Below, one piece after another: positions 14,329 through 22,291 of a stretch of DNA of 29,497 nucleotides. How positions within the stretch are numbered: position 1 is the stretch's first letter; each line of letters opens with the position of its first letter. The translations under genes and the position numbers were made by a program. The DNA is taken from the NCBI GenBank assembly GCA_905203475.1, contig CAJKWD010000012.1:1-29497 (forward strand), written 5' to 3'. The DNA is from an uncultured Acholeplasmataceae bacterium (GTDB taxonomy: Bacteria > Bacillota_I > Bacilli_A > RF39 > UBA660). The notes under the pieces are model-generated. The model was not told the origin of the DNA. It searched no databases and saw only the letters and a program-made list of their open reading frames with translations.

Positions 14329-15336
14329 TTATTCACCTTTTTCTGGATAAGGAATCTGTAAATGCTCATATGCTTTTCTCGTCGCCATTCTTCCTCTACT
14401 CGTTCGTTTTAATAACCCAGTCTGTAAAAGATAAGGTTCATAAACGTCTTCAATTGTACCTCTTTCTTCACCAATAGAAGAGGCAATCGCTTCAATACCA
14501 ACAGGACCACCATTAAACTTTTCAATAATAGATTTTAATAAATTATAATCGGTATTATCTAATCCTAAACTATCTACTTTTAGCTTGTCCAATGCATATT
14601 TCGTAATTTCTAAATCGATATTCCCATTTCCCATAACAAGGGCAAAGTCACGAACACGACGGAATAGACGATTCGCAATACGTGGAGTTCCCCTACTACG
14701 TGTTGCAAGTTCTATCGCAGCATCATCGTCAATACTACACTCTAAAACACGACTCGTTCTTTTTACAATTTGTGTTAACTCTTCTACAGTATAATAATTT
14801 AATTTCGAAATAATACCAAAACGATCACGTAATGGATCTGATAAATCTCCAGCACGTGTCGTTGCTCCAACTAATGTAAAAGGGGGTAAATTAATTTTAA
14901 TATTACGACTAGTAGACCCTTCTCCCACAATAATATCTAATGTAAAATCTTCCATAGCTGGATATAAAATTTCTTCAATAAAACGAGGCATACGATGAAT
15001 CTCATCAATAAATAATACATCCCCCGGCTCTAAAGTAGAAAGAATTGCAGCTAAATCGCCACTCTTTTCAATTGATGGACCAGACGCTGTTTTAATATTA
15101 CTACCTAACTCATTAGCAATAATATAAGACAATGTTGTCTTTCCAAGTCCTGGAGGGCCATATAACAAGACATGGTCCAATGGCTCTTCACGCATCTTTG
15201 CTGCTTTAATAAAAATCTCTAAATTTTCTTTCACTTCTCCCTGTCCAATATAATCATCAATACGATCAGGACGGATACTCTGTTCAAAATTATCTTCTTT
15301 TAACTTTTCACCTGTTACAATTCTATCTTCTTCCAT
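14329..15336 (-). CDS. ruvB: Holliday junction branch migration ATPase RuvB
   Basis: 335 residues. Hexameric AAA+ motor that, with RuvA, drives Holliday junction migration. Walker A GPPGLGKTT, Walker B DVLFIDEIHRM, sensor I GATTRAG, the arginine finger region DPLRDRFG, and the C-terminal winged helix (EPYLLQTGLLKRTSRGR) are intact. Start MEEDRIV with AGGAGGTG five bases upstream; a GTG two codons earlier is inside the Shine-Dalgarno. Nine bases after ruvA, one base before miaA. Confidence 0.98.
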   Translation of the reverse strand: MEEDRIVTGEKLKEDNFEQSIRPDRIDDYIGQGEVKENLEIFIKAAKMREEPLDHVLLYGPPGLGKTTLSYIIANELGSNIKTASGPSIEKSGDLAAILSTLEPGDVLFIDEIHRMPRFIEEILYPAMEDFTLDIIVGEGSTSRNIKINLPPFTLVGATTRAGDLSDPLRDRFGIISKLNYYTVEELTQIVKRTSRVLECSIDDDAAIELATRSRGTPRIANRLFRRVRDFALVMGNGNIDLEITKYALDKLKVDSLGLDNTDYNLLKSIIEKFNGGPVGIEAIASSIGEERGTIEDVYEPYLLQTGLLKRTSRGRMATRKAYEHLQIPYPEKGE

Positions 15337-15345
15337 AAGCACCTC

Positions 15346-15903
15346 CTATTTTAACATAAGTTTTAATGCTTCTTTAATTTGATCTTCTAACTCTAAACTA
15401 CTATCAATTTGTGGTAAAACACGTTTAATATCTGGTTGTTTATATCCTAATCCTTTTAATACTTCTACCAATTCTGCAAACTGATCCACTGCTTTTTGTC
15501 CAGATGTAGAAGCAGCTAATTTACCTTTCAAGTCTAATATAATTTGTCTAGCTACTTTATCTCCAATCTTAGGAAACTTCTTTAAATATAATACATTTTC
15601 CCTTTCAATTGCATCCTGTATTCCCACAATTGATCCTGTTGCCAACATTGGTAATGCCATCTTACATCCCAATCCTTTTACTTGAATTAATTGTAAAAAT
15701 AAATCCTTCTCTTCTTTTGTTTTAAAACCATAAAGTGTATTCTCATCTTCTCTTATTTGTTGATACACATAGATCTTAACTTCTTCCTCCTCATGAAACT
15801 GATATGGATTAGCAGTATAAATCATATATCCAATTCCATGATTATCTACAACAATATAACTTGCTTCTATTTCTTTTACAATTCCTGTTATATATGAATA
15901 CAT
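15346..15903 (-). CDS. ruvA: Holliday junction DNA helicase subunit RuvA
   Basis: 185 residues. Tetrameric junction-binding partner of RuvB. N-terminal OB domain MYSYITGIVKEIEASYIVVDNHGIGY, helix-hairpin-helix regions LIQVKGLGCKMALPML and LKKFPKIGDKVARQIILDLKGKL, and C-terminal RuvB-binding domain VLKGLGYKQPDIKRVL. ATG with AGGTGAT four bases upstream; the frame is open ten codons further, overlapping the -10. Its promoter carries a LexA-like box, so ruvAB is probably SOS-inducible as in Bacillus. Confidence 0.97.
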   Translation of the reverse strand: MYSYITGIVKEIEASYIVVDNHGIGYMIYTANPYQFHEEEEVKIYVYQQIREDENTLYGFKTKEEKDLFLQLIQVKGLGCKMALPMLATGSIVGIQDAIERENVLYLKKFPKIGDKVARQIILDLKGKLAASTSGQKAVDQFAELVEVLKGLGYKQPDIKRVLPQIDSSLELEDQIKEALKLMLK

Positions 15904-15918
15904 AGTATCACCTATTTC

Positions 15919-15924
15919 ATTATA
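15919..15924 (-). promoter_or_regulatory. Extended -10 promoter of ruvAB-miaA
   Basis: Minus-strand TGGTATAAT: perfect TATAAT with TG one base upstream; -35 region TTCCAA (15942-15947) is poor. The SOS-like box lies between the two elements. Confidence 0.65.
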
Positions 15925-15930
15925 CCATAA

Positions 15931-15944
15931 CAAACAAATGTTTG
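15931..15944. promoter_or_regulatory. LexA/DinR-like SOS box in the ruvA promoter
   Basis: CAAACATTTGTTTG (minus strand), arms CAAAC/GTTTG perfectly symmetric, two differences from CGAAC-N4-GTTCG and only one from the recA box. Position between -35 and -10 suits a repressor. Confidence 0.7.
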
Positions 15945-15948
15945 GAAG

Positions 15949-15976
15949 AAAAAAAGATACTTTCGAAAAAGTATCT
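15949..15976 (-). terminator. Intrinsic terminator of the prepilin gene
   Basis: A 9-bp stem AGATACTTT/AAAGTATCT (15955-15963/15968-15976) with loop CGAA, followed on the minus strand by seven T. It overlaps the prepilin stop codon. Confidence 0.88.
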
Positions 15977-17288
15977 AATATTCATAACTATCTCGCAACC
16001 AATCATATTTTCCATTGCTAGCTTGTGTCCAATTATATATAGCTGTTCCGGTTTTGCCATTTGGGGCAATAACACGAATCTTATATTTTTTACCATCACC
16101 AACACATGTAGAATTATGTGGAGATGGAATATTCGGAACAGTAAGAGATGAATTTTGATTATAATAAGTAATTGGTGTTGTTTCATTTGGATAGAAAATT
16201 TCTACAGTTGCACTTGGAAAACGTTCTATAGAATTATCAGAATATACAAATAACCATGATATATGCCAATTCTTAAATGTTAGACATGAATTCGTAGTTG
16301 ACGATCCTGATACCATCTCAACAGAACTAATTACTTGTAATTTTGGAACTTCTACAGTAACTGTTAAAACACTAGCTGTCACCGTATTATTGTTGTTTCC
16401 TGTATCTCTTACACGGGCAATGACTGTACCAGATTGTTCAAATTTCATACTGTGGCTTACTCCATCTACTGTATTCCAACTGCGACCACTATCTAAAGAA
16501 TACTCATATACCCAACTTGATTCTTTCCCACTTGGATATTGAATCGTTACATTTTTCTTGTGATCACTTGTATTTGTTACCTGATAAGTAGGAGTCCCAA
16601 TATTACTTGTATGTAAAGTAATAGACTTTTCTATTTGTTGATTACTACTAGAAAGTGCTCTTACTTTAATTTCATAATTTGTATTTTTCTTTAAACCCGT
16701 AAATACTTTTGTACCACTTGTCTGTAATGATGTCCATGTTCCTCCATTAGAAGAAAATTGATACCCTTTTAGGGTATCATTCGTAACTGTTGCACTAGCC
16801 TGTACTGTAACACTAGAACTCGTAACCCCTACTTCTTTTAAAGCTAATTGCATACTAATTGGTTTTTCTGAAGGCTTTGGACTATCTGATGGTGTTGGAC
16901 TATCTGAAGGATCTGGACTAACAGATACTCCAGAACAACTATCTTGATAGGTATACTCATATGATTTTCCCACACGTTTAATTTGTACCCCTGCATTATT
17001 TGAAATAGACTGCTTTGTATCCGGGTCTTTAATATCTTCTTCTAAATAACCTTGTTTTAACTCTGAAACCTTTACACAAATTGTTTCACCATCTGTTGCA
17101 GGCAGATCAATTCGATGATCACTTGCCCATAATTTTGCAGCTGAGACAATCGACTTTTTCTGATTTTCAGAAGAATCTTGACGAAAACTAGAAAGTGTCC
17201 CAGTTACAGTTGGCACTAACAACAATGCAATAATCCCTAAAATCGTAATGGTTGCTAATAATTCTACTAAAGTAAAACCCTTTTTCAT
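15975..17288 (-). CDS. Prepilin-like protein with fibronectin-like domains
   Basis: 437 residues. The N-terminus MKKGFTLVELLATITILG is a type IV prepilin/pseudopilin leader: short basic segment, cleavage after Gly4 before Phe5, Glu at position 5 of the mature chain, hydrophobic helix. A globular region to about 120 is followed by a Ser/Pro/Asp linker (SVSPDPSDSPTPSDSPKP) and then two or more beta-rich fibronectin-III-like repeats (about 147-230 and 232-315), and a C-terminal module. No peptidase, ATPase or other pilus genes are in the window, so its export machinery lies elsewhere. AAGGAGATAG lies before the ATG. Likely a surface-displayed adhesin or pilus tip component. Confidence 0.85.
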   Translation of the reverse strand: MKKGFTLVELLATITILGIIALLLVPTVTGTLSSFRQDSSENQKKSIVSAAKLWASDHRIDLPATDGETICVKVSELKQGYLEEDIKDPDTKQSISNNAGVQIKRVGKSYEYTYQDSCSGVSVSPDPSDSPTPSDSPKPSEKPISMQLALKEVGVTSSSVTVQASATVTNDTLKGYQFSSNGGTWTSLQTSGTKVFTGLKKNTNYEIKVRALSSSNQQIEKSITLHTSNIGTPTYQVTNTSDHKKNVTIQYPSGKESSWVYEYSLDSGRSWNTVDGVSHSMKFEQSGTVIARVRDTGNNNNTVTASVLTVTVEVPKLQVISSVEMVSGSSTTNSCLTFKNWHISWLFVYSDNSIERFPSATVEIFYPNETTPITYYNQNSSLTVPNIPSPHNSTCVGDGKKYKIRVIAPNGKTGTAIYNWTQASNGKYDWLRDSYEY

Positions 17289-17290
17289 AA

Positions 17291-17602
17291 CTATCTCCTT
17301 CTTTTTGTTTTCATAAAATATTTGATTAAATATACTTCAAATACAATAAAACAGATAAGATATCCCCATGTCAATATTTGATTAAATACACCTGTTGAAT
17401 AATGATTTATCATACTGAGAATACTCGTTGGTACATATTGATTTAAAAAGCTCGTTAACTCTGGAATATTTAAAAGTTGCTTTAAGAAATCTAAAATACG
17501 AAGCAAGATATCAATAATCGCAAAGAAATAAACAAAGCTATCAAATGATTTAAATAAAATAACTACTATGAGTGCTAAAACAATAAAAATAACTAAATCC
17601 AT
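17291..17602 (-). CDS. Small membrane protein of unknown function
   Basis: 103 residues from MDLVIFIVLALIVVI. Hydrophobic segments at about 3-17, 20-40 and 76-95 with a basic C-terminus (MKTKRRR). The start is uncertain: the ATG used has AGAGGGG about nine bases upstream, while an ATG at 17626 (eight codons earlier) overlaps the previous gene by eight bases and lacks a ribosome binding site. It lies two bases before the prepilin gene and 16 bases after the upstream membrane protein gene, so the three are one operon. Confidence 0.7.
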   Translation of the reverse strand: MDLVIFIVLALIVVILFKSFDSFVYFFAIIDILLRILDFLKQLLNIPELTSFLNQYVPTSILSMINHYSTGVFNQILTWGYLICFIVFEVYLIKYFMKTKRRR

Positions 17603-17618
17603 ACAATCAATCCCCTCT

Positions 17619-18128
17619 TCATTCATTATCTAAATAATAAATATAAAATACTATTTTCTTTTTATCACGATCAATGCGTGATAAGAATTCAATATTATCT
17701 ATAGTAATATCATTAGCCACTAAATCATCTTCTTTTTCCTCAAAGTCCATTAATCGTGTAGCAATCTTTTCATTGTCCTCCAACTTTGGAATACAAATAT
17801 CAATTACTTCTTGTAATAATGGCTTAGATGTTGTTTCTTGATAATTCTCTTGATCAAAGACAAGTAATAATCGAGAAATATTTTTCTTTTGATAATCTAC
17901 ATAGATTTCACGATTTTCATCAATCTGGTATTTTATATATTGACCCTGTTTTTCTCCTTTTATATCAGAAGAAACCTGTTTCAATCGTGTCTCAAAAGTC
18001 AATTGACTCACTTTACTATAATTCGTTTTCGTAGGACTCTTCATCATAAAAAATAAAAAGATCCATAATAAGATAAAAGCACATAAAATAGAAAGTGCAA
18101 TCAACCATTGTTTCTTACCTTCTGTCAT
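17619..18128 (-). CDS. Single-pass membrane protein of unknown function
   Basis: 169 residues: short basic cytoplasmic start, transmembrane helix at about 8-28, then an extracytoplasmic, charged alpha/beta domain rich in Lys, Asp and Glu. Not recognised. GAGAGGT lies six bases upstream of the ATG and an extended -10 promoter precedes it. First gene of the three-gene operon that ends with the prepilin-like protein, so an envelope role is likely by context. Confidence 0.7.
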   Translation of the reverse strand: MTEGKKQWLIALSILCAFILLWIFLFFMMKSPTKTNYSKVSQLTFETRLKQVSSDIKGEKQGQYIKYQIDENREIYVDYQKKNISRLLLVFDQENYQETTSKPLLQEVIDICIPKLEDNEKIATRLMDFEEKEDDLVANDITIDNIEFLSRIDRDKKKIVFYIYYLDNE

Positions 18129-18152
18129 AGCTTACCTCTCATTCTCTTTTTC

Positions 18153-18158
18153 ATTATA
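18153..18158 (-). promoter_or_regulatory. Extended -10 promoter of the prepilin operon
   Basis: Minus-strand TGATATAAT, perfect TATAAT with TG one base before. No clear -35. Confidence 0.6.
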
Positions 18159-18192
18159 TCATGTTTCCTCTTTTTTTTCATCTACTGTTTAC

Positions 18193-18222
18193 AAAAAAAG
18201 ATGAAAGAATATTCTTCCATCT
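18193..18222 (-). terminator. Intrinsic terminator of the ltaS operon
   Basis: Minus-strand AGATGGAAG-AATATT-CTTTCATCT hairpin (18222-18199, one G-T pair) followed by a run of seven T. It contains the stop codon of the 219-residue gene. Confidence 0.85.
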
Positions 18223-18880
18223 ATTTTTCAGTCATTTTAACAATATCTAAACGTTTACCATTATGGATTAATACAACAGTTGCAGACTTTTGATATCCAA
18301 GATCTTTCGCATAATTCATAGTAACATCAATATAATAAGCTTTATCATCTGTTACTTCATCATTTAGTGTATATTCTTTTTGTTCTACATTGATTACATC
18401 GACATTTACTACTTCTGGAAGTTCTTGCTTTCTATCCCCATATATATCATTCTCTACATAGTGATAAAGGCCTTCCATTGCTTCTTTCGTAAATGATTCT
18501 TGATAATCCTTGTAAACAAATTGTACACCACCTACATCATTTCGATTTACTTTATTAGATAACGTAAACAATTCACTCATAAATAATTGCGTTTCTAATT
18601 TCGCATATTTTTCTTCGTCTACACTATCCTTAGATAATTCTTTCTTTAATTTTGAAAATAAATCTTTTGAATATTTTGTAGCTTCATCAGTAATGGAATA
18701 ATCATATCCATTAGCAATCTTATCAGTTACTGTTACAACAGTTTTTGCTTCTTTTTTATTAAAGCATATCTGATAAACACCAAAAGATGCTACTGCAATG
18801 ATTGCAACTAAAACAACCATTGCAATAATAATTCTCTTCTTTTTTAACTTTCTTTTTTTTGTACGAGTAGTTGCTGCCAT
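18221..18880 (-). CDS. Single-pass membrane protein downstream of ltaS
   Basis: 219 residues: strongly basic N-terminus (RTKKRKLKKKR), one transmembrane helix at about 16-38, then an extracytoplasmic domain with no cysteine motif or known signature. Conserved-looking segments are NDVGGVQFVYKDYQ and the C-terminal ATVVLIHNGKRLDIV. AGGAGG lies six bases upstream of the ATG. It begins nine bases after ltaS and shares its transcript and terminator, which suggests a role in teichoic acid synthesis or envelope assembly; no closer assignment is possible. Confidence 0.75.
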   Translation of the reverse strand: MAATTRTKKRKLKKKRIIIAMVVLVAIIAVASFGVYQICFNKKEAKTVVTVTDKIANGYDYSITDEATKYSKDLFSKLKKELSKDSVDEEKYAKLETQLFMSELFTLSNKVNRNDVGGVQFVYKDYQESFTKEAMEGLYHYVENDIYGDRKQELPEVVNVDVINVEQKEYTLNDEVTDDKAYYIDVTMNYAKDLGYQKSATVVLIHNGKRLDIVKMTEK

Positions 18881-18889
18881 ATAATCCTC

Positions 18890-20950
18890 CTATTTATTAT
18901 AATCATCTACAATTTTCTTTGCTTCATCTTGTTTTTTAATTAAATCATAAACAATAATAGAATCGCTTACATTTAATAATTCCTCTGACATTTGATTATA
19001 CTTTTCAATATAATCAATACTTACTGTATCACCATCATGTAATACCTTTCCTTCCCCTTTTTGATGATTATAATACATCTTATCTGTCAACCAGTTACCA
19101 TCAGGGAAAATAACAACATTTTCATCAGTTGAGAAGATATCATGACCTAATGCATACTTATCAGTAAATCCAAACATATTTCCTAATGTTGGAAGTACAT
19201 CATACATACCCATTATTTTTGTAATTTCTTTCGTATACTTATCGTCATTCTCATGATCTTTTGTCCAAATAATCAATGGTACCTTACGATTTAACTCATA
19301 ATCATAAAAATCAACATCGTGATAATTTGGATCATCTTTATCTAAAACACTGTCTGTATAAGGATCGTAATTATAGAAATATTCAAACTCAGATTGTTTT
19401 AATTTTGCATCATGATCTCCATAAATTACTACTACTGTATTATCTAAAATACCAGCTTTATCTAAATCATCAAATAACTGTCCAATTGCACTATCTGCAT
19501 AATGTACAAATTTAAAGTAATTTCCTAACTTTGTACCTTCCATATATGGTGCTGAAACAGTTTCTTTCTCTCCCGTTTCAGGATTTGTTTTCTCATATTT
19601 ATAATCTACCTCAATTGGATCTGGTAAATGTTCAACATCTGAGAATGGTGTATGGTTAGAAAGCATAATTAATGTTCCATAGAAATTCTTGTTCTTTTCT
19701 TGAATCTTCTTAATTTTTGGAACTGCTTGTCTAAAGAATGAACGATCAGATAATCCTAATCCAATTGTCTCATCAATCTTAAAATCATTATAACTATAGA
19801 ATCTATCATATCCTAATGTTTTTGGATGAACCGTATCACGATTCCACATACTACCCTTATTTCCATGCATACTAAATGCATAATATCCTTGTTCTTTTAA
19901 CAACTTAGGAATAGTAACATATTCTCTATCCCAATAGCTAATAAATACAGTTCCACTCGTTGCTGGCATAAGTGCAGTATTAAAAGTAAATTCAGTATCA
20001 CTACTAGTTCCAACACTTTCTTGTGCATAGAAATTAGAGAAAAATAAACCTTCGCTAGCAATACGATTTAAATTTGGTGTTAACTCTTCCCCATTAAACT
20101 TTAAATCCATTACAAACTCTTGCATACTCTCAGCATGAATCACAAGTAAATTCTTCCCTTTAAAGACATTTGTATATTCGTTTTCAGCGTGTGTCTCTTG
20201 ACTTCTTTTATCATAATACTCTCTAAATTCACGTGCTTTTTCATCATATCCAAACAGTGGACTAATTTGAGGTTTTAAACTAGAAATAACATCATTGATT
20301 TGATATGTATATAGCCCAAAACGCATCACAATAAACTCACGATTCCATTGTTTTCCAAGTCTTGAAATATCTACTGAATTTAAAGTAGAAATAAATACAC
20401 CTACAACAACAAGTCCAAATACCATAGTATTTAGTGCTCTTACTTTTCCTACTTCAATTTCAGCTACTTTCTTATAATAATCTTTCTTCTTCAATGTATG
20501 ATTTAAAAAGAAAAGTGCGATTGGAGCCCATATATAAGAAAAATCTTTTAACTCCATAACATTTTCTACAACTGCATCCGCAACATCTACAATCTGTAAT
20601 GATGTCTGTAATAATGATAGAGACGCAAATGATAAATAATTCGTATAATACATTGAATTTATAATACACAAAATCGTAAAGATGATAGAGCAAGTGGCAA
20701 AATATTTAAACTGATTCTTTGGTTTAAAGAAATAACCAAATGCACCAATAATTACAACAACTGCTAAGTCTGCTAATATCGGAAATACATCAAAATAATT
20801 TTTTACTGTCAAATAACGTAATAATGTTGCATTTAATACAGAAGTCACAACAAAACTTAAAAACAAGATATTTGTTTTCATATAATTTGCAGAATATGAC
20901 TTCATTTTTTTAGTAATACGTTTTGAAGTATCTTTTATTTTCTTTTGCAT
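18890..20950 (-). CDS. ltaS: Lipoteichoic acid synthase-type sulfatase-fold membrane enzyme
   Basis: 686 residues. Polymerises glycerophosphate from phosphatidylglycerol onto a lipid anchor outside the membrane. Five N-terminal transmembrane helices (about 26-45, 52-75, 82-105, 135-152, 170-192) precede the extracellular sulfatase-fold domain from about 265. Metal and active-site residues line up with Staphylococcus LtaS: Glu274 in IHAES, nucleophile Thr315 in GTSSDTEF, His362-Trp369-Arg371 in MHGNKGSMWNRD, His433 in LSNHTPF, Asp512-His513 in YGDHDA. GAGGTGAG precedes the ATG. A promoter and a 16-bp palindrome lie upstream. Close paralogues that prime the chain (LtaP/YfnI types) cannot be told apart from sequence alone. 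Confidence 0.92.
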   Translation of the reverse strand: MQKKIKDTSKRITKKMKSYSANYMKTNILFLSFVVTSVLNATLLRYLTVKNYFDVFPILADLAVVVIIGAFGYFFKPKNQFKYFATCSIIFTILCIINSMYYTNYLSFASLSLLQTSLQIVDVADAVVENVMELKDFSYIWAPIALFFLNHTLKKKDYYKKVAEIEVGKVRALNTMVFGLVVVGVFISTLNSVDISRLGKQWNREFIVMRFGLYTYQINDVISSLKPQISPLFGYDEKAREFREYYDKRSQETHAENEYTNVFKGKNLLVIHAESMQEFVMDLKFNGEELTPNLNRIASEGLFFSNFYAQESVGTSSDTEFTFNTALMPATSGTVFISYWDREYVTIPKLLKEQGYYAFSMHGNKGSMWNRDTVHPKTLGYDRFYSYNDFKIDETIGLGLSDRSFFRQAVPKIKKIQEKNKNFYGTLIMLSNHTPFSDVEHLPDPIEVDYKYEKTNPETGEKETVSAPYMEGTKLGNYFKFVHYADSAIGQLFDDLDKAGILDNTVVVIYGDHDAKLKQSEFEYFYNYDPYTDSVLDKDDPNYHDVDFYDYELNRKVPLIIWTKDHENDDKYTKEITKIMGMYDVLPTLGNMFGFTDKYALGHDIFSTDENVVIFPDGNWLTDKMYYNHQKGEGKVLHDGDTVSIDYIEKYNQMSEELLNVSDSIIVYDLIKKQDEAKKIVDDYNK

Positions 20951-20977
20951 AACTCACCTCAATATTCATACTAAAAC

Positions 20978-21006
20978 AGTATAACACTAATTCCTAAAAT
21001 CAGCAA
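20978..21006 (-). promoter_or_regulatory. Promoter of ltaS
   Basis: Minus-strand TTGCTG (21001-21006), 17 bases, TATACT (20978-20983), with TG one base before the -10. Confidence 0.6.
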
Positions 21007-21026
21007 GTTATTCTCCTATATTCTTC

Positions 21027-21042
21027 GTGACAAATTTGTCAC
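21027..21042. promoter_or_regulatory. 16-bp perfect palindrome, candidate operator
   Basis: GTGACAAATTTGTCAC is fully self-complementary without a loop or T-run, so it is more likely a dimeric repressor/activator site than a terminator. It lies 20 bases upstream of the ltaS -35. The half-site spacing (TGTGA-N8-TCAC) does not fit the CRP consensus, and I cannot name the regulator. Confidence 0.55.
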
Positions 21043-21069
21043 ATATTCTCATAATAAATTGTTTTAAAT

Positions 21070-21097
21070 AAAAAAAGGAAATTGCTCTCACAATTTC
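21070..21097 (-). terminator. Intrinsic terminator of the surface protein gene
   Basis: Minus-strand GAAATTG-TGAGAG-CAATTTC hairpin (21097-21078) followed by CTTTTTTT; adjacent to the stop codon. Confidence 0.82.
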
Positions 21098-22126
21098 TTA
21101 TTCTATGATGTATGGATTTGATTTGGTTCCGTTTCCACTAATAAAATGAATTGATGGCTTTAAAAAGATAACTGGACGGACACCAGTACCATAATTCTTT
21201 CCATAATGAGTATTATAATATACAAAACCAACTTTATCTTCCAATAAAGCAACTCCCCACGCATTGCTTGCATAATTTCCAGACTCTGCAGAAAACGCAT
21301 TTATGGTCCAATATACCATTTGATTTGATAATTCTATTAAATAAGAACTACAAGTTTCTTTTGAAGTATCTGCAGATAATTGCTTATACTGATCAGTCGC
21401 TGATTCACATGCTGTATTCGTACTTGCCCTTAATAAATCACTAACATTGACTAGCCCTACATTTCCTGTCCATTGATACATCTTCTCTCCTGCTATATTT
21501 TTTTCAATACTGTCATTTCCACTTTTATCTAAATATTGAACACTACCAATATTAAAAATATGGCTTTGTACTTGTATTTTAGCTGTTCTATTTAATGTTG
21601 GGTAATATGTATTGTTTAGATACTCCTTTATACTAGAATCTTCTGTTACGGTTCCACGATAGTTTCCATTTGGAGTTTGAAAGGTGCCTGATACGGCTGC
21701 AAACACTCCACATCCCCAATTTGAATTTGTACAATATGTATTATTTTCCGTACTTCTATGATATGCTTCATCATATGACATTTTTGTATACCCGTCATTC
21801 TGTGGTAATAATTCATCCCTGATAATCTTATAGGTTCCATCTGTTTCTTTAGCGATAATTCTCCATAATTCATCATTAAACTCTATATAATTGTTTGGAT
21901 TACTACCACGATAAATATATCTTCCACTTTCATACTTATCTTCATATAACCCATCTCCACTTGCTACTACATTATCTGTAATATCTATTCTTTTTTTAGA
22001 TAAGCTCATATTAATATCTAAATTTTCTTGTAAATAACTATATCCTATTCCCATACATGAAAAAACACATATTGTTGTGATGATGAGATACTTTGTATAA
22101 TACTTTCTTCTTTTTATTTTTCTCAT
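21098..22126 (-). CDS. Membrane-anchored surface protein with DUF6273-like domain (copy 1)
   Basis: 342 residues. Basic N-terminus, membrane helix or signal anchor at about 13-30, a short linker, then a large extracellular domain. Landmarks are ELWRIIAKETDGTYKIIRDE, four conserved Cys around NTYCTNSNWGCGVF, EYLNNTYYPTL, GNVGLVNVSDLLRASTN and the end GVRPVIFLKPSIHFISGNGT. The layout (Trp-Arg at the start, YLN, VRP-FLK near the end) resembles DUF6273-type extracellular domains of gut Bacillota; the match is from memory. Start MRKIKRRK with AAAGGAGTG six bases upstream; the longer frame from 22201 would run through a terminator. A truncated paralogue lies at 28719-29497. Its leader carries a G9 tract and an attenuator. 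Confidence 0.85.
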   Translation of the reverse strand: MRKIKRRKYYTKYLIITTICVFSCMGIGYSYLQENLDINMSLSKKRIDITDNVVASGDGLYEDKYESGRYIYRGSNPNNYIEFNDELWRIIAKETDGTYKIIRDELLPQNDGYTKMSYDEAYHRSTENNTYCTNSNWGCGVFAAVSGTFQTPNGNYRGTVTEDSSIKEYLNNTYYPTLNRTAKIQVQSHIFNIGSVQYLDKSGNDSIEKNIAGEKMYQWTGNVGLVNVSDLLRASTNTACESATDQYKQLSADTSKETCSSYLIELSNQMVYWTINAFSAESGNYASNAWGVALLEDKVGFVYYNTHYGKNYGTGVRPVIFLKPSIHFISGNGTKSNPYIIE

Positions 22127-22147
22127 AAAATCACTCCTTTTAAACAC

Positions 22148-22180
22148 ACAAAAAAGTTGTTTCCACAAAGAAAACAACTT
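22148..22180 (-). terminator. Attenuator-type terminator in the surface protein leader
   Basis: Minus-strand AAGTTGTTT/AAACAACTT (22180-22172/22162-22154, 9 bp) with a 9-base loop, then a T-run. It ends 22 bases before the surface gene start and directly upstream of its ribosome binding site, where it can only act on the leader transcript. AACTTA-GCAT-TAAGTT just upstream could form a competing stem using the same AAGTT. Confidence 0.72.
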
Positions 22181-22237
22181 AATGCTAAGTTCCAACAACA
22201 AAAATCTTTTAAACTTCTTTTATATACAAGGGAGTTA

Positions 22238-22291
22238 TTACTTAAATACCCCCCCCCATGGTAACTTTTGGCTAACAAAAACTCTCTTCAT
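22238..22291 (-). CDS. Leader ORF interrupted by a G9 tract
   Basis: As sequenced it encodes MKRVFVSQKLPWGGVFK and stops at TAA (22240-22238) right after the G-tract. GAGAGGTG lies six bases before the ATG, a strong ribosome binding site. With one G fewer (or any 3n+2 tract) the frame continues for 55 codons, crosses the attenuator terminator and ends in an ATGA overlap with the surface protein start. With 3n+1 it also stops at once. The product itself is probably not functional; translation of the leader is what would matter. Confidence 0.5.
   Translation of the reverse strand: MKRVFVSQKLPWGGVFK
22249..22257 (-). repeat. Homopolymeric tract of nine G (minus strand)
   Basis: Nine consecutive C on the plus strand in a strongly AT-rich setting. 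Long G/C runs like this are typical contingency loci that gain or lose units by slipped-strand mispairing. It lies within the leader ORF of the surface protein gene. Confidence 0.85.

Noticed and set aside
21025..21044. CRP-type site before ltaS
   Set aside because: The spacing between TGTGA and TCAC is eight, not six, so it does not fit CRP/FNR.
22249..22257. G-tract as a promoter spacer that changes -35/-10 distance
   Set aside because: A 17-base spacer over the tract would put CCAAAA as -35 and TATTTA as -10, neither convincing.
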